DNA from: Siphonodentalium dalli
Taxonomy: Eukaryota; Mollusca; Scaphopoda; Gadilida; Siphonodentaliidae
Direction of reading: 5' to 3'
NCBI GenBank assembly: GCA_032622095.1
Contig: CP136069.1
Location: forward strand, 39,902,194-39,966,193
Length of the DNA: 64,000 nt
Both the position numbers and the translations under genes were made by a program. The notes beneath the pieces were generated by a model that worked only from the letters and a program-made list of their open reading frames with translations, ran no database searches and was not told the origin of the DNA. Positions 34,082 to 45,490 of the stretch are shown piece by piece; position 1 is the stretch's first letter; the number at the start of each line of letters is the position of its first letter.

Positions 34082-34510
34082 ATGAAGTTGCTACTGTCAT
34101 TTGTTGTCAATTATGTCATTATGAGCTGGTCCAGGGCAATTTATCTGATCCCCACTATTGAACTTTGAAGATCCCCTGAGTCCTGCCGAGTGGTATTGGG
34201 CATTATTCGGTTTGACAGCTGGGTGTATTCTACTCAGCGCCAAGGCACAGGATCAGATGGCAGAGACCACGAAATTAATACAGATAGCAGCCGAAAACCA
34301 ACTTATCAAAAAACAACATGAAGAACATCTCGAGGCCATTAACTCCATTCCAGCAGCAACATCAATAACAGTACCATCAAAGCCTGAAAAAACAACAACA
34401 GCTATATACATGTACCTCAAACATTTTATAAATGGGTTGTAGGAAAGTGAAACATCCCATTAAAATCCTCCCAGGCCCCTTCCCAAATCCCAAATAAAGA
34501 ATAAAAATAG
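34082..34510 (+). CDS. Possible small membrane-protein gene or retrocopy, unrecognised
   Basis: A CpG-bearing leader (about 34050-34080) precedes an ATG at 34082 with a signal-like start, 'MKLLLSFVVNYVIMSW', that hits TGA at 34166-34168. A second frame, overlapping this end, runs 34149-34439: 'NFEDPLSPAEWYWALFG', a hydrophobic helix, then a charged, coiled-coil-like stretch 'LIKKQHEEHLEAIN' and a Ser/Thr/Pro-rich end. AATAAAGAATAAAA (34493-34506) could be the polyadenylation signal. Either one indel breaks a single small gene, or the two frames are separate exons. No family recognised. Confidence 0.35.
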
Positions 34511-34571
34511 CTTGGACATTCAGATTTATAGAGGTAAGATTGACAAAATAATTCTGTTAAAACAAATTTTA

Positions 34572-34971
34572 TTAACCCTTTACCCAACAAACCGGCCAAA
34601 ACCGGCCAAATAAAGCTTCAACAGCCTAAAATATCTTCGGTCTGTCTCAATAGAACCATACAAATATGGATATCATTGGAACCGTCTCCTTGACCACATT
34701 GTGATAGTTACAGTTATGCCCTGTGCCAATGCATTCTCTTATATATGCGAGTCGACCATAGGTCGCCTCGCATATATAAGAGAATGCATTGGCCTAAAAA
34801 AAATCTTTTTTTAACACTTTTTACTATTTTTTCTTACATTCTTTAACAATTTTATAATTTTTAATGTGTTAAGCCAATGCATTCTCTTATATATGCGAGG
34901 CGACCTATGGTCGACTCGCATATATAAGAGAATGCATTGGCACAGGGCCCTTCTGTTGGGTAAAGGGTTAA
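34572..34971 (+). mobile_element. TTAA-flanked MITE, family B copy 2
   Basis: Full-length 400-bp copy with both 69-bp palindromes intact and TIRs TTAACCCTTTACCCAACA and TGTTGGGTAAAGGGTTAA. Very close to the copies at 5584, 48428 and 54193. Confidence 0.95.
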
Positions 34972-35057
34972 GTCAAGCTAAAACAGATCTAAACAATAAC
35001 ATAAAGAAAGCAAACAATAAAAATAAATTTGATGTTCTATTCATCTAATATATAAAT

Positions 35058-35160
35058 CTGAAGGTTCCAGTTAGCCAAGGTCCCAGTTAGCCAAATATCC
35101 CAGTTAGCCAAGGTCCCAGTTAGCCAGACATGAGATCCCAGTTAGCCAAGGTCCAAGTTC
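35058..35160 (+). repeat. Short tandem repeat, CCCAGTTAGCCAAGGT
   Basis: Five to six imperfect copies of the 16-17-bp unit CCCAGTTAGCCAAGGT. Confidence 0.8.
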
Positions 35161-35548
35161 CTTGTTAGTTATATTCATTTTTGTGTCAAGTTGTGTTCCG
35201 AGTCCTTGTGTCATGGTCATGATATGTATGACTATATATGGAACTACTAGTAATATGCATGGTCTACCATATACCGTGGACGATGCTTGCTCTGCAATGG
35301 TTCGATCACAGTTTCTGGACATAAAGTCTCCCCCCAAAACAGGGTTTTAATTGAAGGCCCAACAATCAATAAAGAGCATTAGTTGGTGGGTGGGACATCA
35401 ATTGAACCTGGATCAATTCTTTTCTATAGGGATTTATATCTCATAACAAATTGTAGAAATCTGGTGAAATTACGGTGTTATACTAGTGTTATTTTTATGA
35501 TTTTCAAGGTTCAATCGTTCATTTACAAATCTATATCTATATTTGCGA

Positions 35549-35549
35549 A

Positions 35550-35588
<39 letters not shown>

Positions 35589-35590
35589 GT
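35549..35590 (+). repeat. GTCT microsatellite
   Basis: About ten GTCT units. Such runs stand at the head of several repeats in this window (22131, 36915, 55818), including the ~140-bp satellite that follows. Confidence 0.9.
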
Positions 35591-35689
35591 TCTATAGAAA
35601 TTCACAGGGGACCATCTAAATGATGCCAAAGGGGTCTACTAGGAGTAGCTTTTTACGAGAAAGATAATGGTCGGGGTTAGAATTTTCTA

Positions 35690-37120
35690 AAGTGACGCCG
35701 TTGTTGTCAGGGGCAGAAAAGGGGGAGGGGCAGAAAAAAAAATTGTCGCCGATTGCCACCAAACTTATATATAATCATCCCCATAATATGAGGAATCTAA
35801 TGGCGTGGTTTAAATATGGCAAATGTCGCATCGTTCGCGTCAGGGGTGCCCGGAAGGGGGGGGGCAGATTTTTTTTCTGTCGCCGATAGCCACGAAACTT
35901 ACATATAATCATTCCCATGATATGAAGAATCCAACGGTGTGGTTTAAATATGTCAAAAGTGGCGTCGTTTGAGTCAGGAATGAACGGAAGGGGAGAGGGG
36001 CACCAAAATTGATAAAACTAATTTTAGCGCCGATTTCCACCAAATTGATATATATTCTTCTTCATGATATAAGGAATCTAATTGTGCGATTTAACAACGC
36101 CAAATTGTTGTTTTTGGATGAGAGATTGGGAGGGGTGGGCACTAAATTTGATAATAAGTCGCCGATTGCCACCACACTTATACAAAATCATCCCCATAGT
36201 ATGAGGAGTCTGATGTTGTGACTTTTATCTGTCAAATGTGGCCTCATTCGAGTCAGGGTTGCATTGAAAGGGACAGGGGCACCAAAATTGATGCACAATT
36301 TTTTTAGCGCCAATTTCCACCAAATTGATACACGTTCTTATCCATGATACGAGGAATCTAATCGTGATTTAAAGACGCCATAGTGGTGCTGTTTGGGTGA
36401 GAGATGGAGAGGGGAGGGATTGGCACCAAATTTGATAAAAAAAATTGTTTAGTCGCCGATTATTACCAAACTTATAAACAATCATCTCCATGATATGAGG
36501 AGTGTAATCGTGTGGTTTAAGGAAGTCACAAGTGGGGCCATTCGAGTCAGTGGTGTATAGAGATGAGAGGGGCACAAAAAGTTATATCTATATGTTTAGT
36601 GCCGATTTCCACCAGATTGATACATATTCTTCTCCGTGATACGAGGAATCTTATCGTGTGGTTTAGATACACCAAATTGGTGCCCTATGGGTGAGAGATA
36701 TGGGGACCTTAAATTTGATACGAATTTGTATACTCGCCAATTTTCACCAATTTCATATATATGCATCTCTAATCTCTGATGAGTCTTAGTGTGTGCAGCT
36801 TGAGTCCGAAATAGGGACGGGAGGGTCACCAAAACTGATACAAAATATTTTTAGTACCAATTACCATCAAATTCAGACACGTTCTTCTCAAATGATACAA
36901 GGAATAAAATCGTGCTGTCTGTCTATCTGTCTTTTTGTCTGTGTGCGTTCTATATATAACTTCACGCGGTACAATCGAGATGGCACCAAGGCGTTCTAAG
37001 AGGGGTAACCTTTTACAAGGAAGATAATGGTGCGGGTTAAAATTTTCTAAAATGACGCTGTTGGTGGGAGGGGAAATTTAAAAAATATGGTGAAATAGTT
37101 TTGTCGCTGATTTCCACCAA
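35690..37120 (+). repeat. Satellite of ~140-bp units
   Basis: About nine to ten diverged units opening near 35746, 35881, 36030, 36163, 36308, 36453, 36600, 36735 and 36858 with CGCCGATTNCCACCAAA. Each unit also has 'atgatatgaggaatctaat' and a G-rich 'aggggaggggcacc' part. A second GTCT head plus leader (36911-37060) repeats the sequence at 35549-35700, so the block is two rows of the same composite repeat. Frames within are by-products. Confidence 0.85.
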
Positions 37121-37424
37121 ACGAATACATAATCACCTTTGCAATATGGCGTTGTTCGAGTCAGCGTTGCATCAACAATTGATTTAATAAACCAAATTCC
37201 ACCAAATTCATACACGTTTTTCTCTAATGATATACCATGAATTAAATCACATTTGGTGTCGTTTGCGTCACGGGTGGCGAGCGGATATGCACTATCATTG
37301 ATATTCGCCGATATCCACATATAAGTTATATACAGTCACCAGGCCATCCCCATATCATTTTAAGTAGTTGGGCGTTCACATTTCACAATCCCGACATATG
37401 GTGACCCACATAAGTCACTTGAAC

Positions 37425-38519
37425 TAGTGATGTTCCGATAATCGGAATCGGAATCGGCCATCGGCCGATAATAGCCCATCGGAAATTAATCGTACCTCGC
37501 AGTTGAACATCGGCTTTTACCGATTGTCAAAATAAATAAAAACGTTCTAGTATCTAAGCGCAATGTGCACGCTTTAATAAACATACGCAATACAACTGTA
37601 GTATTGAATGTAAAACGCAGTTGTAACAGCCTAAAAAGAAGCCATTGGCATCATCAAAGCAGTCTGATATGATGATATATTATAAGAATGGCAATACACA
37701 TGCCCGACATCCCGTGTAATATGAAGTTATTGGTTCAATCGCGTTGACACGAAATAGATTCAAAGAAAGCTTTAATTAAAAAGCTGACCTGATTACAGTG
37801 AGGCTTCCTCTAGAGCACGTGTCATGACTCATGTGACGTCACATGCTATGTCAATAACTTGAAGCACACACTGAATGAATTAATACAGTTGTTATCAGAA
37901 CTGTCTTCAATAACGATCAACGTTAGTAGGGGCATAATTAGCTTTTTCGTCTGTACAACGTATGCTATGAAATACGCTTAGCTCCACGTTGAACTTGCGA
38001 AACAAAAATTGAGCAGGCGGAACTATAAAAGCTTCCGAGTTGTTAAAAGATAAAAGGTGTGACCAATGGAAACTTGGGAAATATCAGACAAATATGACAA
38101 CAATTATTATCCATCAATCAAAATTTAGTTAATAATCATCGCCATTCCATACATTGTTACAACTTACAAGTATTCAATCAAGACTTTTACTCCGCATGCA
38201 AGTGTTCCACACATGGTCATAACGTTACTCTGAGTCGGCACCTTTGATCTCTTTGTCAAAACAACTACCGGTATACATCAAAGGAAGCACACAACCGACG
38301 TCGGCAGAAATACTGTCACGACAGTGTGTATATATTTCTTTGATGTATTTGGCTTTGAAACTATGTGGGATATGGAGTGCATTGGGTGTATATAAGTCCA
38401 TTATAGGAACAAACGCACAATATATATAAACATCGGAATCGGAATCGGAAATCGGCCGATTGTGCCTCCAGTTATCGGAAATCGGTCCGATAAGCTTTTA
38501 CATTATCGGAACATCACTA
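37425..38519. mobile_element. hAT-like non-autonomous element, 1.1 kb
   Basis: TIRs are TAGTGATGTTCCGATAAT and ATTATCGGAACATCACTA, with an exact 8-bp target duplication ACTTGAAC (37417-37424 and 38520-38527). Subterminal GGAATCGG repeats stand at both ends. The 8-bp duplication and TAG...CTA tips fit hAT. No transposase frame. Part of its interior ('gagtcggcacct', 'gtcaaaacaact') recurs at 61740-61870. Confidence 0.93.
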
Positions 38520-38527
38520 ACTTGAAC

Positions 38528-39379
38528 AATTATATCTTCTTAACAGTCATATTTATATGGGAATGGCAATCAAGGCATTCACACAATGAGCTAGCAAAAA
38601 GAGATAACCAGAAGAAGCATAAAACGTATATTTATCATTCTATTGAAGAGATACATATATTCGTGCAAACTGAGAGACCTCGAACCGTCAGAGGATTGCA
38701 TATATATAATAACAAAATTTAGTCTGTTCCATTCAATACACTTTCCACAAAAAGTTACAATTTGTCAAGAGATATGGAAGGCCTGTTCAAAAATAGTGGT
38801 CACAGTGTGCAGTCAAATATAGTTTCTTCTGATATACAAGAAAATGCAGTTAGTAGCACTAGACTTTTCAGGATCCTACCAATACTGACATCTGACAAGG
38901 GTTTTAGAACAGACTCATCGACTGACATAAACAACTCAAAATCTCGCACTGTGCCTGGCACATGTAGCTGATATATGTGCGCAGCAACATTTCGTTTAAA
39001 CTAAGAATATTTAGCCAATATATATAGCACCATGAACAGAGGAGCACCTGGAAATTTCTTTGAAACATCTGTATCTTCATGGATATATGATAGCCAGGAC
39101 TGGTGTCCTCGAGATCTTAGTCCAACCCACTAGATTGATTGATACATCTCAATATGTAAAACCCAATTATAATCTTTTATCGAACTAATGTGTTTATGAT
39201 GTTCATGTATCATATTATAACGTCTAATGTATACGCAGTTGTAAATAAATAAATACTTCATTATTGGTGGAACGGATTAATCGTGATAAACAGAATGACA
39301 ATTAAGCAAGAGCATTCTCTATTCCCAACAAATATCCACAACATACATTAACCTGGGCAACGCCGGGTAACCCTGCTAG
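38528..39379 (+). mobile_element. Helitron-like element, 3' part
   Basis: The 3' end is diagnostic: hairpin CTGGGCAACGCCGGG, short spacer, then CTGCTAG followed by T (39379/39380). The 5' end is not certain. A 69-codon frame at 38762-38971 ('EGLFKNSGHSVQSNIVSSD' and on) looks protein-like, and the sequence before the end contains AATAAATAAATA. A captured transcript end is possible but not shown. Confidence 0.55.
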
Positions 39380-39444
39380 TATATAATAAAAAGAATATGC
39401 ATAACTTTAGCTTTATTGGAATTTCAATCAATTCACGAGCACAG

Positions 39445-39668
39445 GTGTGTTACTTACCTCAAGTGAACTGGACTATACCGGCAGTGAACTGGATGGAAAA
39501 GCACAAGTGGACCTATTCTCTAGGAGCAGTTCCCCTCAGTGATCTGTGTGACCTGTATGTGTGGTCTGCAGAAGACATCGATGGGAGTTGATGGCACTTG
39601 GTGCCAAATATTCAATGATATTTTAATTGGGACAGCTGATTTTGAATCAATCCAGAACAAAATCAAAT
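39445..39668 (+). CDS. Disrupted putative exon of the MEGF9-like gene
   Basis: Acceptor tcacgagcacag; donor atcaaat|gtaatc. Coding-like sequence changes frame twice. First 'SSELDYTGSELDGKAQVDLF' in the phase-1 frame, then 'LCDLYVWSAEDIDG' after an apparent extra C in the run 39532-39535, then 'GTWCQIFNDILIGTAD' after a 10-bp imperfect duplication (atcgatgggagttgatgg, near 39577). Ignoring those 11 bases, the exon is 213 nt and phase 1 at both ends, like its neighbours. It could be a real lesion, an assembly error or a decayed extra exon. The protein part is unrecognised. Confidence 0.4.
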
Positions 39669-39745
39669 GTAATCAATTAACAGGATTCTATGCAAAATTC
39701 AAATTCTTGTTGTTGTTGACAATTAATATTTATTCTTCATTACAG

Positions 39746-40111
39746 CGTATATTATTCTGAAGCCACCAACTGATGTACAGTTTCCATTTGTGTCATCCCG
39801 AGCTGCTAGAATATTGTGGTATGCTCCAGAATTCTACATAAAAAGTGCAGAAGACATAAAGAAATCTTGGGAGTCCATAAAATCTAATTTTTATTCGAAT
39901 TCAAGTGTTTGTGGACCATGGGCACTTCTACCAGTTACGAGAGCAACGACTATTTCGACTAGGACAATTAACAGGAATACAATTGATGCAACCGCAGACG
40001 ATGGAAATGTCACTGATGTAAATTCAACACTAAAGTCCCATCTCTATGTTCCATGGTTGGACCATCCTATCAAATTTTATCGAGTGTATCTTCGAAAGGA
40101 AGATGATGATG
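39746..40111 (+). CDS. MEGF9-like receptor: exon with N-terminal half of FN3 domain
   Basis: 122 codons between acceptor cttcattacag and donor gatgatg|gtatgt, phase 1 on both sides. It reads 'YIILKPPTDVQFPFVSSR', 'AARILWYAPEF', a long Ser/Thr/Asn-rich loop with several N-x-S/T sites, then 'HPIKFYRVYLRKEDDD'. The V-x-F...A-R-I-x-W-x-A-P and the F-Y-R-V-Y strand are the first strands of a fibronectin type III fold, with an unusually large B-C region. The second half is in the next exon. Extracellular; partner unknown. Confidence 0.75.
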
Positions 40112-40172
40112 GTATGTGATGGTCTTAGTAATTGTCTATATTAATTTATGTAAACCTGTCAACACAGGATTG

Positions 40173-40525
40173 TAGGGCTGCAACGATTCATCGCGATTAC
40201 TATGCATCGCGTTTTAAAGTTCACAATGCAATGCATCATACTGGGATGCAGAGTTATCAATAGTCAGAGATACAAAATTTTCCACTCAAAACTTCCAATC
40301 TGGCCGGATCTGAGGACGGTATCAGCTGCAAGAATTATATTATACTTGTAATACCTGGCCTGGTGAACGCTGCTGAGAATGTACATATTCTAAAAATGAG
40401 TAAGTGGTTCATCTGGATTTCATAGCTGTCAGTTGCCAAAAATTTGCATCGCGATGCGCATTGCATCATGATAGTAAAATCGCAATTTGCATCGCATCGT
40501 GAAGATCCGAATCATTGCAGCCCTA
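40173..40525. mobile_element. hAT-like MITE, 353 bp
   Basis: TIRs are TAGGGCTGCAACGATTC and the complement type GAATCATTGCAGCCCTA. The flanking octamers CAGGATTG and CGGGAATG match at 6 of 8 positions, so this is an old insertion. Subterminal GCATCGCGATGC-like words occur at both ends. Confidence 0.8.
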
Positions 40526-40679
40526 CGGGAATGGTTGCTGTCTATTCTTGTATTCAGGGCTTTTTCAGTGCTCCAGGCTAATTCTTATGAAACCTATTTT
40601 ACATCTTAAAAAGATTCTAGTGTCTATTCTAAAATAACATGTTTTGGACCAGAAGTGAAACCTGAAAGATAATATCTTA

Positions 40680-40820
40680 TAGATATTCCAGGTCACCTCT
40701 AGATGGGAGCCATTGAATTTTTTTCAAAATTCCTTAAAAACATCGGCCACCAACAGCCATCTTTGATTTCAAAGTTGAATCCATTGGCACACTTCACAAC
40801 ACTTAAAGACATGTTATGCA
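40680..40820 (-). repeat. Single unit of the 'GCCAGCAGCCATCTTGGATT' repeat
   Basis: Diverged unit of the family that forms the tandem array at 47066-47730 and occurs singly at 41865-42480 and 44200-44460. A related stretch lies at 2390-2470. Confidence 0.6.
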
Positions 40821-41173
40821 CTTGTTCGGGTGCGTGAAACTGATCAGTTAGTATCCAGGCGCTATGCCAAATGGAGGAATGTAGCATTCTACTAACATCG
40901 CTGAAAATCTGAAGCAAATCGACCATACCACTCCATAGGAAACATCGTCGGAACTACGCTCAGTTGTAAATATTTACTTCTCGATTCGGGACGCAACTAT
41001 CGTTGATAATCTAACGAAAACAATTTTGCCATCGAGAGTCACTGCATATAATTAATATATAAGAATGACAGTGTGTGTTGTCAATTTGGATATAATATAT
41101 GTAAAAATTACTACTTTGAACAAGATTATTCTCAATTTATATCTGATCACCTACCGGAGTTTTTCACATCACT

Positions 41174-41614
41174 TTAACCCTTGAGTGCCACGGGCTGATC
41201 TCATCGGCCCTAATTTACGTTCTGTAAAATCGGCCCTAAAAAAAGTTAAAAAAAACATTTTTTTTTTTATATATATATATTTTTTTGGTTGAATTTTTTT
41301 TGAGTATGCTTAAGCATGCTATAGGGCATGTTATAACTCAAAACTATCACCAAGTATTCATAGTAATAATTTTGATGCCCATGAAAAACGTAAGATTCCC
41401 TGGCCCTGAACCTACAAAATAAGCCTGTTAAAGAATATAAGAAACAATTATTAAAATTGTAAAAAATAATAACAAATGATGAAAAATTGTTAGGCCAATG
41501 CATTCTCTTATATATGCGAGGCGACCTATGGTCGACTCGCATATATAAGAGAATGCATTGGCACAGGGTATATGGGTTGATACAAAAAATCGGACCTGGC
41601 ACTTAAAGGGTTAA
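41174..41614 (+). mobile_element. TTAA-flanked MITE, family B-related (GAGTGCC ends)
   Basis: TIRs are TTAACCCTTGAGTGCCA and TGGCACTTAAAGGGTTAA. Only the right-hand 69-bp palindrome is present (41496-41564). The left subterminal region is different and lacks it. This shows that the palindrome module travels between MITEs with different tips. Confidence 0.85.
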
Positions 41615-41770
41615 AGCCCTGCGAATATTTGATATTCTTTTTATTATTCAATTTGACCTACCGGTAGATGTTCAATTCAAATTTGATTTGACTATTAAGG
41701 ATGGCCTATCTCCGGATGTGGAGGGTTCAGATGGACCTATACTGAAACTACTTAATTGTTAAGCTGAAGG

Positions 41771-42031
41771 AATCTATGCTATCTGAAGACCACATCATGC
41801 ATATTATATAACAATAATAATGTCGAAAATATAACTTTGATATTTTTAGCTATAAATACAAGATGGGAGCCATCATTTTTTCTGAAATTCATTAAAAAAC
41901 TTTGGAATCTATGCTATCTGTGAAGACCACATCATGCATATTATATAACAATAAAAATGTCGAAAATATAACTTTGATATTTTTAGTTATAAATACAAGA
42001 TGAGAGCCATCATTTTTTCTGAAATTCATTA
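41771..42031 (+). repeat. Tandem duplication of ~130 bp
   Basis: 41771-41902 and 41903-42031 are nearly identical ('atcatgcatattatataac', 'gaaaatataactttgat', 'ttctgaaattcattaaaaaac'), so the duplication is recent. Confidence 0.85.
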
Positions 42032-42504
42032 AAAAACTTTGCCGCCAGCAGCCATCATGGATTTCAAATTTGAATCCATCAGCACACCCTGCAGCCTGCA
42101 TTTATAGGAGAATTGTTTTGAAAATTTACAGCCATGTTTAGGATCACCTCTAGATGGGAGCTATCAAATTTGACCACATCGCTCATCCTATCATCACCAA
42201 ACTTTAAATGGATTTTACTCTTTGCATGACAAAATCCTTCAGCACAACCTACCAGCCACATCCCTCATCACCAAACTTCATACGAATCTTTGGGGTAATC
42301 TCCAGATGGGAGCCATCGTATTAAAACATGGCTGCCAGCAGCTGCATACCTTGCGGTCCATATTTATTGGACAAATGGCTGCCGTCAGCCATCTTGATTT
42401 TACTCTTTGTATGACTAAATCCTTTGGCACACCCTACTAACCACTTCCCTCATCTGATCATTCATCACCAATTTATATGAATCTTCAGGGGAGCCATCAA
42501 TTTT

Positions 42505-42925
42505 AGCTCACCTGAGATGAAGTTTCTCTGGTGGTGCTATAGTCATCACTCCTTGTCCGCCATCCATCCGTCTGTCCGTCCGTCCAGACGTCCATCTGTT
42601 CATCAAATATTCTTTAAACATCATCTTCTCCAGAACCATAAGACCGAATGGGTTCATACTTGTTATGGGTGTTCCATTGGTGACTTTCATTCAGATTTGT
42701 TAAAATGAGGTTACCAAGTCAAATAGTTGTGAAGCCAGGGCCATAACTCTTTCCCTCCATAGTAATTGTTAAAACAACTTCTTCTCATGTACCATTTGGT
42801 CAAATGTGTTCACATTTGTTATGAAGAGTCCTTGGGTGACTGGGGTTCAGATTTGTTCAAATGAGGTCACTGGGTCAAATGTGGGTGAAGCCAGGGACAT
42901 AACTCCAAAGTTTATTTTTTTAGAT
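42505..42925 (+). repeat. Dispersed repeat with 'AGCTCACCTGAG' head
   Basis: Begins 'agctcacctgagatgaag', then a GTCCGTC-rich stretch, then two ~190-bp units with 'gggttcatacttgttatggg' and 'gaagccagggccataact'. This type is common in molluscan genomes (from memory), and is one reason for the taxonomic guess. Confidence 0.6.
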
Positions 42926-43427
42926 TTAAAGGCACGTGAGGCCTTAGTTGTCGAAAATATTCATATTTGTTCCAATCACCGTAAACAGAAAAACATTAAA
43001 ACGCATACAGTTTCGTTCATATATACCATGACCATCGCGTAAACAGCATGATATCATAAAGATTTACTATATTTTACCTAAGCAAGAGCCTGATTGTGTT
43101 ACAGAAGACAACACAATGCTGCTGGCTAATCACACACAAATGGCATAAACGCTCTTTATTCGTTCCATATCAGGAATTCACCCACAAAGAACGCTCTTTA
43201 TGTTTACCATCATAATATAAACAAACACCAGAAAAGTAACTTTTTATGCTTTTGTTTACATAACAATGGTCAAAAATATGACAATAACATACTGTTTATG
43301 CGATATTTCTTATTTGTATACGGACAAAGTATGTCTACATTTTGTTGTTCTTTCTGTTTGTGGCGGTTTTTGACGGGTGGAAATATTTTCACAGGATACC
43401 CACCGCCAAGGCCAACCGTACCTTTAA
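42926..43427 (-). mobile_element. TTAA-flanked MITE, family A copy 3 (inverted)
   Basis: Inverse orientation of 4724-5225; ends AAGGCACGTGAGGCC and GGCCAACCGTACCTT between TTAA sites. It carries the inverted AATAAAGAGCG words. Confidence 0.85.
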
Positions 43428-44199
43428 CTAAATTTAACCCAAAAAAATAAATTATTTTGAAAAACTAACCACATTATAACATCCACAGGGTACATTGACT
43501 CATTCTAAAAAAATTAATTGAAATCACTCTTTCACATTCCTAATGCCACAATATCATTTGAGAAGTCATCTCTTTCACTAACAATACAAATAACAGATAA
43601 TGTTTATTTGTGTCATTCATTTTAATTTAAATTAGATTAATTCCCATGTGCTGTGTTGTACATGCAATTGTTATATTATGTTTATATAGGCTATTGACTT
43701 CTTTTCATCTGTGATAATGATGTGTCTTATTTATTATGCTGATGATGTCAAGGAACAATTATCAGAGGTGCCATGTTGATAACCCTTCCCTTAATTATGT
43801 GACTTATTTTAATGAAAATGAACTCACTTCAACTTCTATAATATATATTTGGTACTTGCATATAGATTCCTATATTTGCATATAGATGTCTATATTACAT
43901 GTAATAATTTTTTTATATACTGTATTATTAAGTACCAGTTGTAATTTAGTTTGGTCCAGTTGGGAGGTAATGGGCAATGATCTATTGGGGAGGGAGATGG
44001 ATGTGCAGTTAGAAATTTCAAGGTGGACCCCATATCCCCTCCCACCGTTCAACAAAGACCTGCTACCTGTATCCCTACTTATTTTAAAGTGTTTTGACAA
44101 GTACTGATTATTATAGCCTTCAGAGTCCCAGTCTTCTCCATCTTTACAGTCTGGAGAGCGATCCACAGTCATTGACTGTTTTGTTTCCTAAATTCGTTA
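43428..44199. other. Stretch without recognised gene
   Basis: AT-rich intronic sequence; 73- and 100-codon frames on opposite strands overlap and have no features. Confidence 0.4.
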
Positions 44200-44600
44200 A
44201 AAAACATGGCTTCCAGTGGTCATCTTGCATTTTACTCTTTGCATGATTCAATCCTTCGGCACACCCTACAGGCCACATCCCTCATCCGATCATCACCAAA
44301 CTTCATAAGGATATTCGGGGTGACCTCTAGATGGGAGACATCAATTATTTCTGAAATTATTTTTAAAAGAACATGGTCAACAGCAGCCATCTTGGATTTC
44401 AAATTTGAATCCATCGGCAAACCCTGCAGCTCACGTTTATTGGAGAAATATTTGAAATGAAAATAATTTCATCTACACAATATAATTCCTTTACTGAAAC
44501 TTTTTGACTTTCCTTCTTTTTTATCATTATATTTACTGCTCAGCCTCCCCTAGTTGAGCTACAGTGTCATGGGCACTTTTTTAAGGGAAGATTTGAGAAT
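44200..44600 (+). repeat. Diverged unit of the CATGACTAAATCC repeat
   Basis: Contains 'ttttactctttgcatgattc', 'ccctacaggcca', 'cagcagccatcttggatttc' and, near 44560, the phrase GTTGAGCTACAGTGTCATG that also closes the array at 47805 (GTTGAGCGACAGTGTCATTG) and occurs inverted at 13665-13690. Confidence 0.6.
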
Positions 44601-44862
44601 ACCTTTGACATGAGACACATGTATGCAAAGCAATCCCAGCCATTGAATACATATTGTTGTATAGTATGTATACCAGGTTGCATTCCAGTCACATTTCACT
44701 CAAGCTTCATTGTCATGAAATATACCCTTGCACCGTCCACAACTCCTTCGATAAAAGATTCTGGATTAAGATGCTCATTGTGTTCCGTCGATTTCCCTGT
44801 TGCACGTGTAAATACCACATTCTGTTGAACACAATTTAATGGACGTTGTTGGATATTTTCAG

Positions 44863-45057
44863 ACTATATATTAGCGTATGTGACACAGACACCGCCACAG
44901 ACAGAAGGAGCAGTGAAGGAACTCACACCAGACACAAGCTACAGCGTTAAAGTATCAGTCCTGTATGAAAGCTCCCCAGAATACAATTCAGGAGATTATA
45001 TAATGCTGAACTCATCAGAGGAGACATTCAGAACCACGAAAAATGAAACCCAAAACG
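44863..45057 (+). CDS. MEGF9-like receptor: exon with C-terminal half of FN3 domain
   Basis: 65 codons, acceptor gatattttcag, donor caaaacg|gtatga, phase 1 both ends. It reads 'YILAYVTQTPPQTEGAVKEL', 'TPDTSYSVKVSVLYES', 'SGDYIMLNSSEETFRT'. The L-T-P-x-T-x-Y-x-V-x-V signature is the classical E-F region of fibronectin type III domains, and the final S-x-E-x-x-F-R-T is the G strand. Joined to the exon ending at 40111 it completes one FN3 module. N-glycosylation sites lie near the end. Confidence 0.85.
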
Positions 45058-45099
45058 GTATGACTGTGTCAGGCTTGAAAATTTTGTGCTAGATATTTG

Positions 45100-45490
45100 C
45101 AGAATGAGGTTCTCAGAGGGTGAATTTAGCGATGCTACCCCACACAGCGGCTAACATCTCTAAATTCACCCTCTGGGGATCTCATTCTGCTTAGGCCTCA
45201 TCTTCTGGGAAGTATCTCTAGTCTCAAAATGAACATTATTTTTAGTTACTTTTTCCCTTCTGTTGAGTTTCTATATCCTCTAATTTGCAAAAGATAATGA
45301 TAATGATCAAGGTGTCTAATGGTTGAACATCAGCAACTTCAATTTGGGAACTTCAATCTGATCCTAGGTCTCCCATAGCAGGTGAGGCCTAAGCAGAATG
45401 AGGTCCCCAGCAGATGAATTTGGTGATGCAAGCCTACCTTGCAGGATAGCATTACTACATTCTCCCTCTGGGGACCTCATTTTGCAAATG
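45100..45490. repeat. Double-palindrome repeat, copy 1
   Basis: Two imperfect palindromes (45100-45195 and 45395-45485), both built on GCAGAATGAGGTCCCCAGAG and its complement and separated by ~200 bp with 'cttctgttgagtttc'. The second copy of the whole arrangement is at 62675-63065. Confidence 0.75.

Noticed and set aside
44675-44801. Possible extra phase-1 exon ('GCIPVTFHSSFIVMKYT' on) between the two FN3 exons
   Set aside because: It has an AG before and a GT in the right phase, but inserting it would break the FN3 fold between FYRVYLR and YVTQTPP; the direct join of the flanking exons reads naturally.
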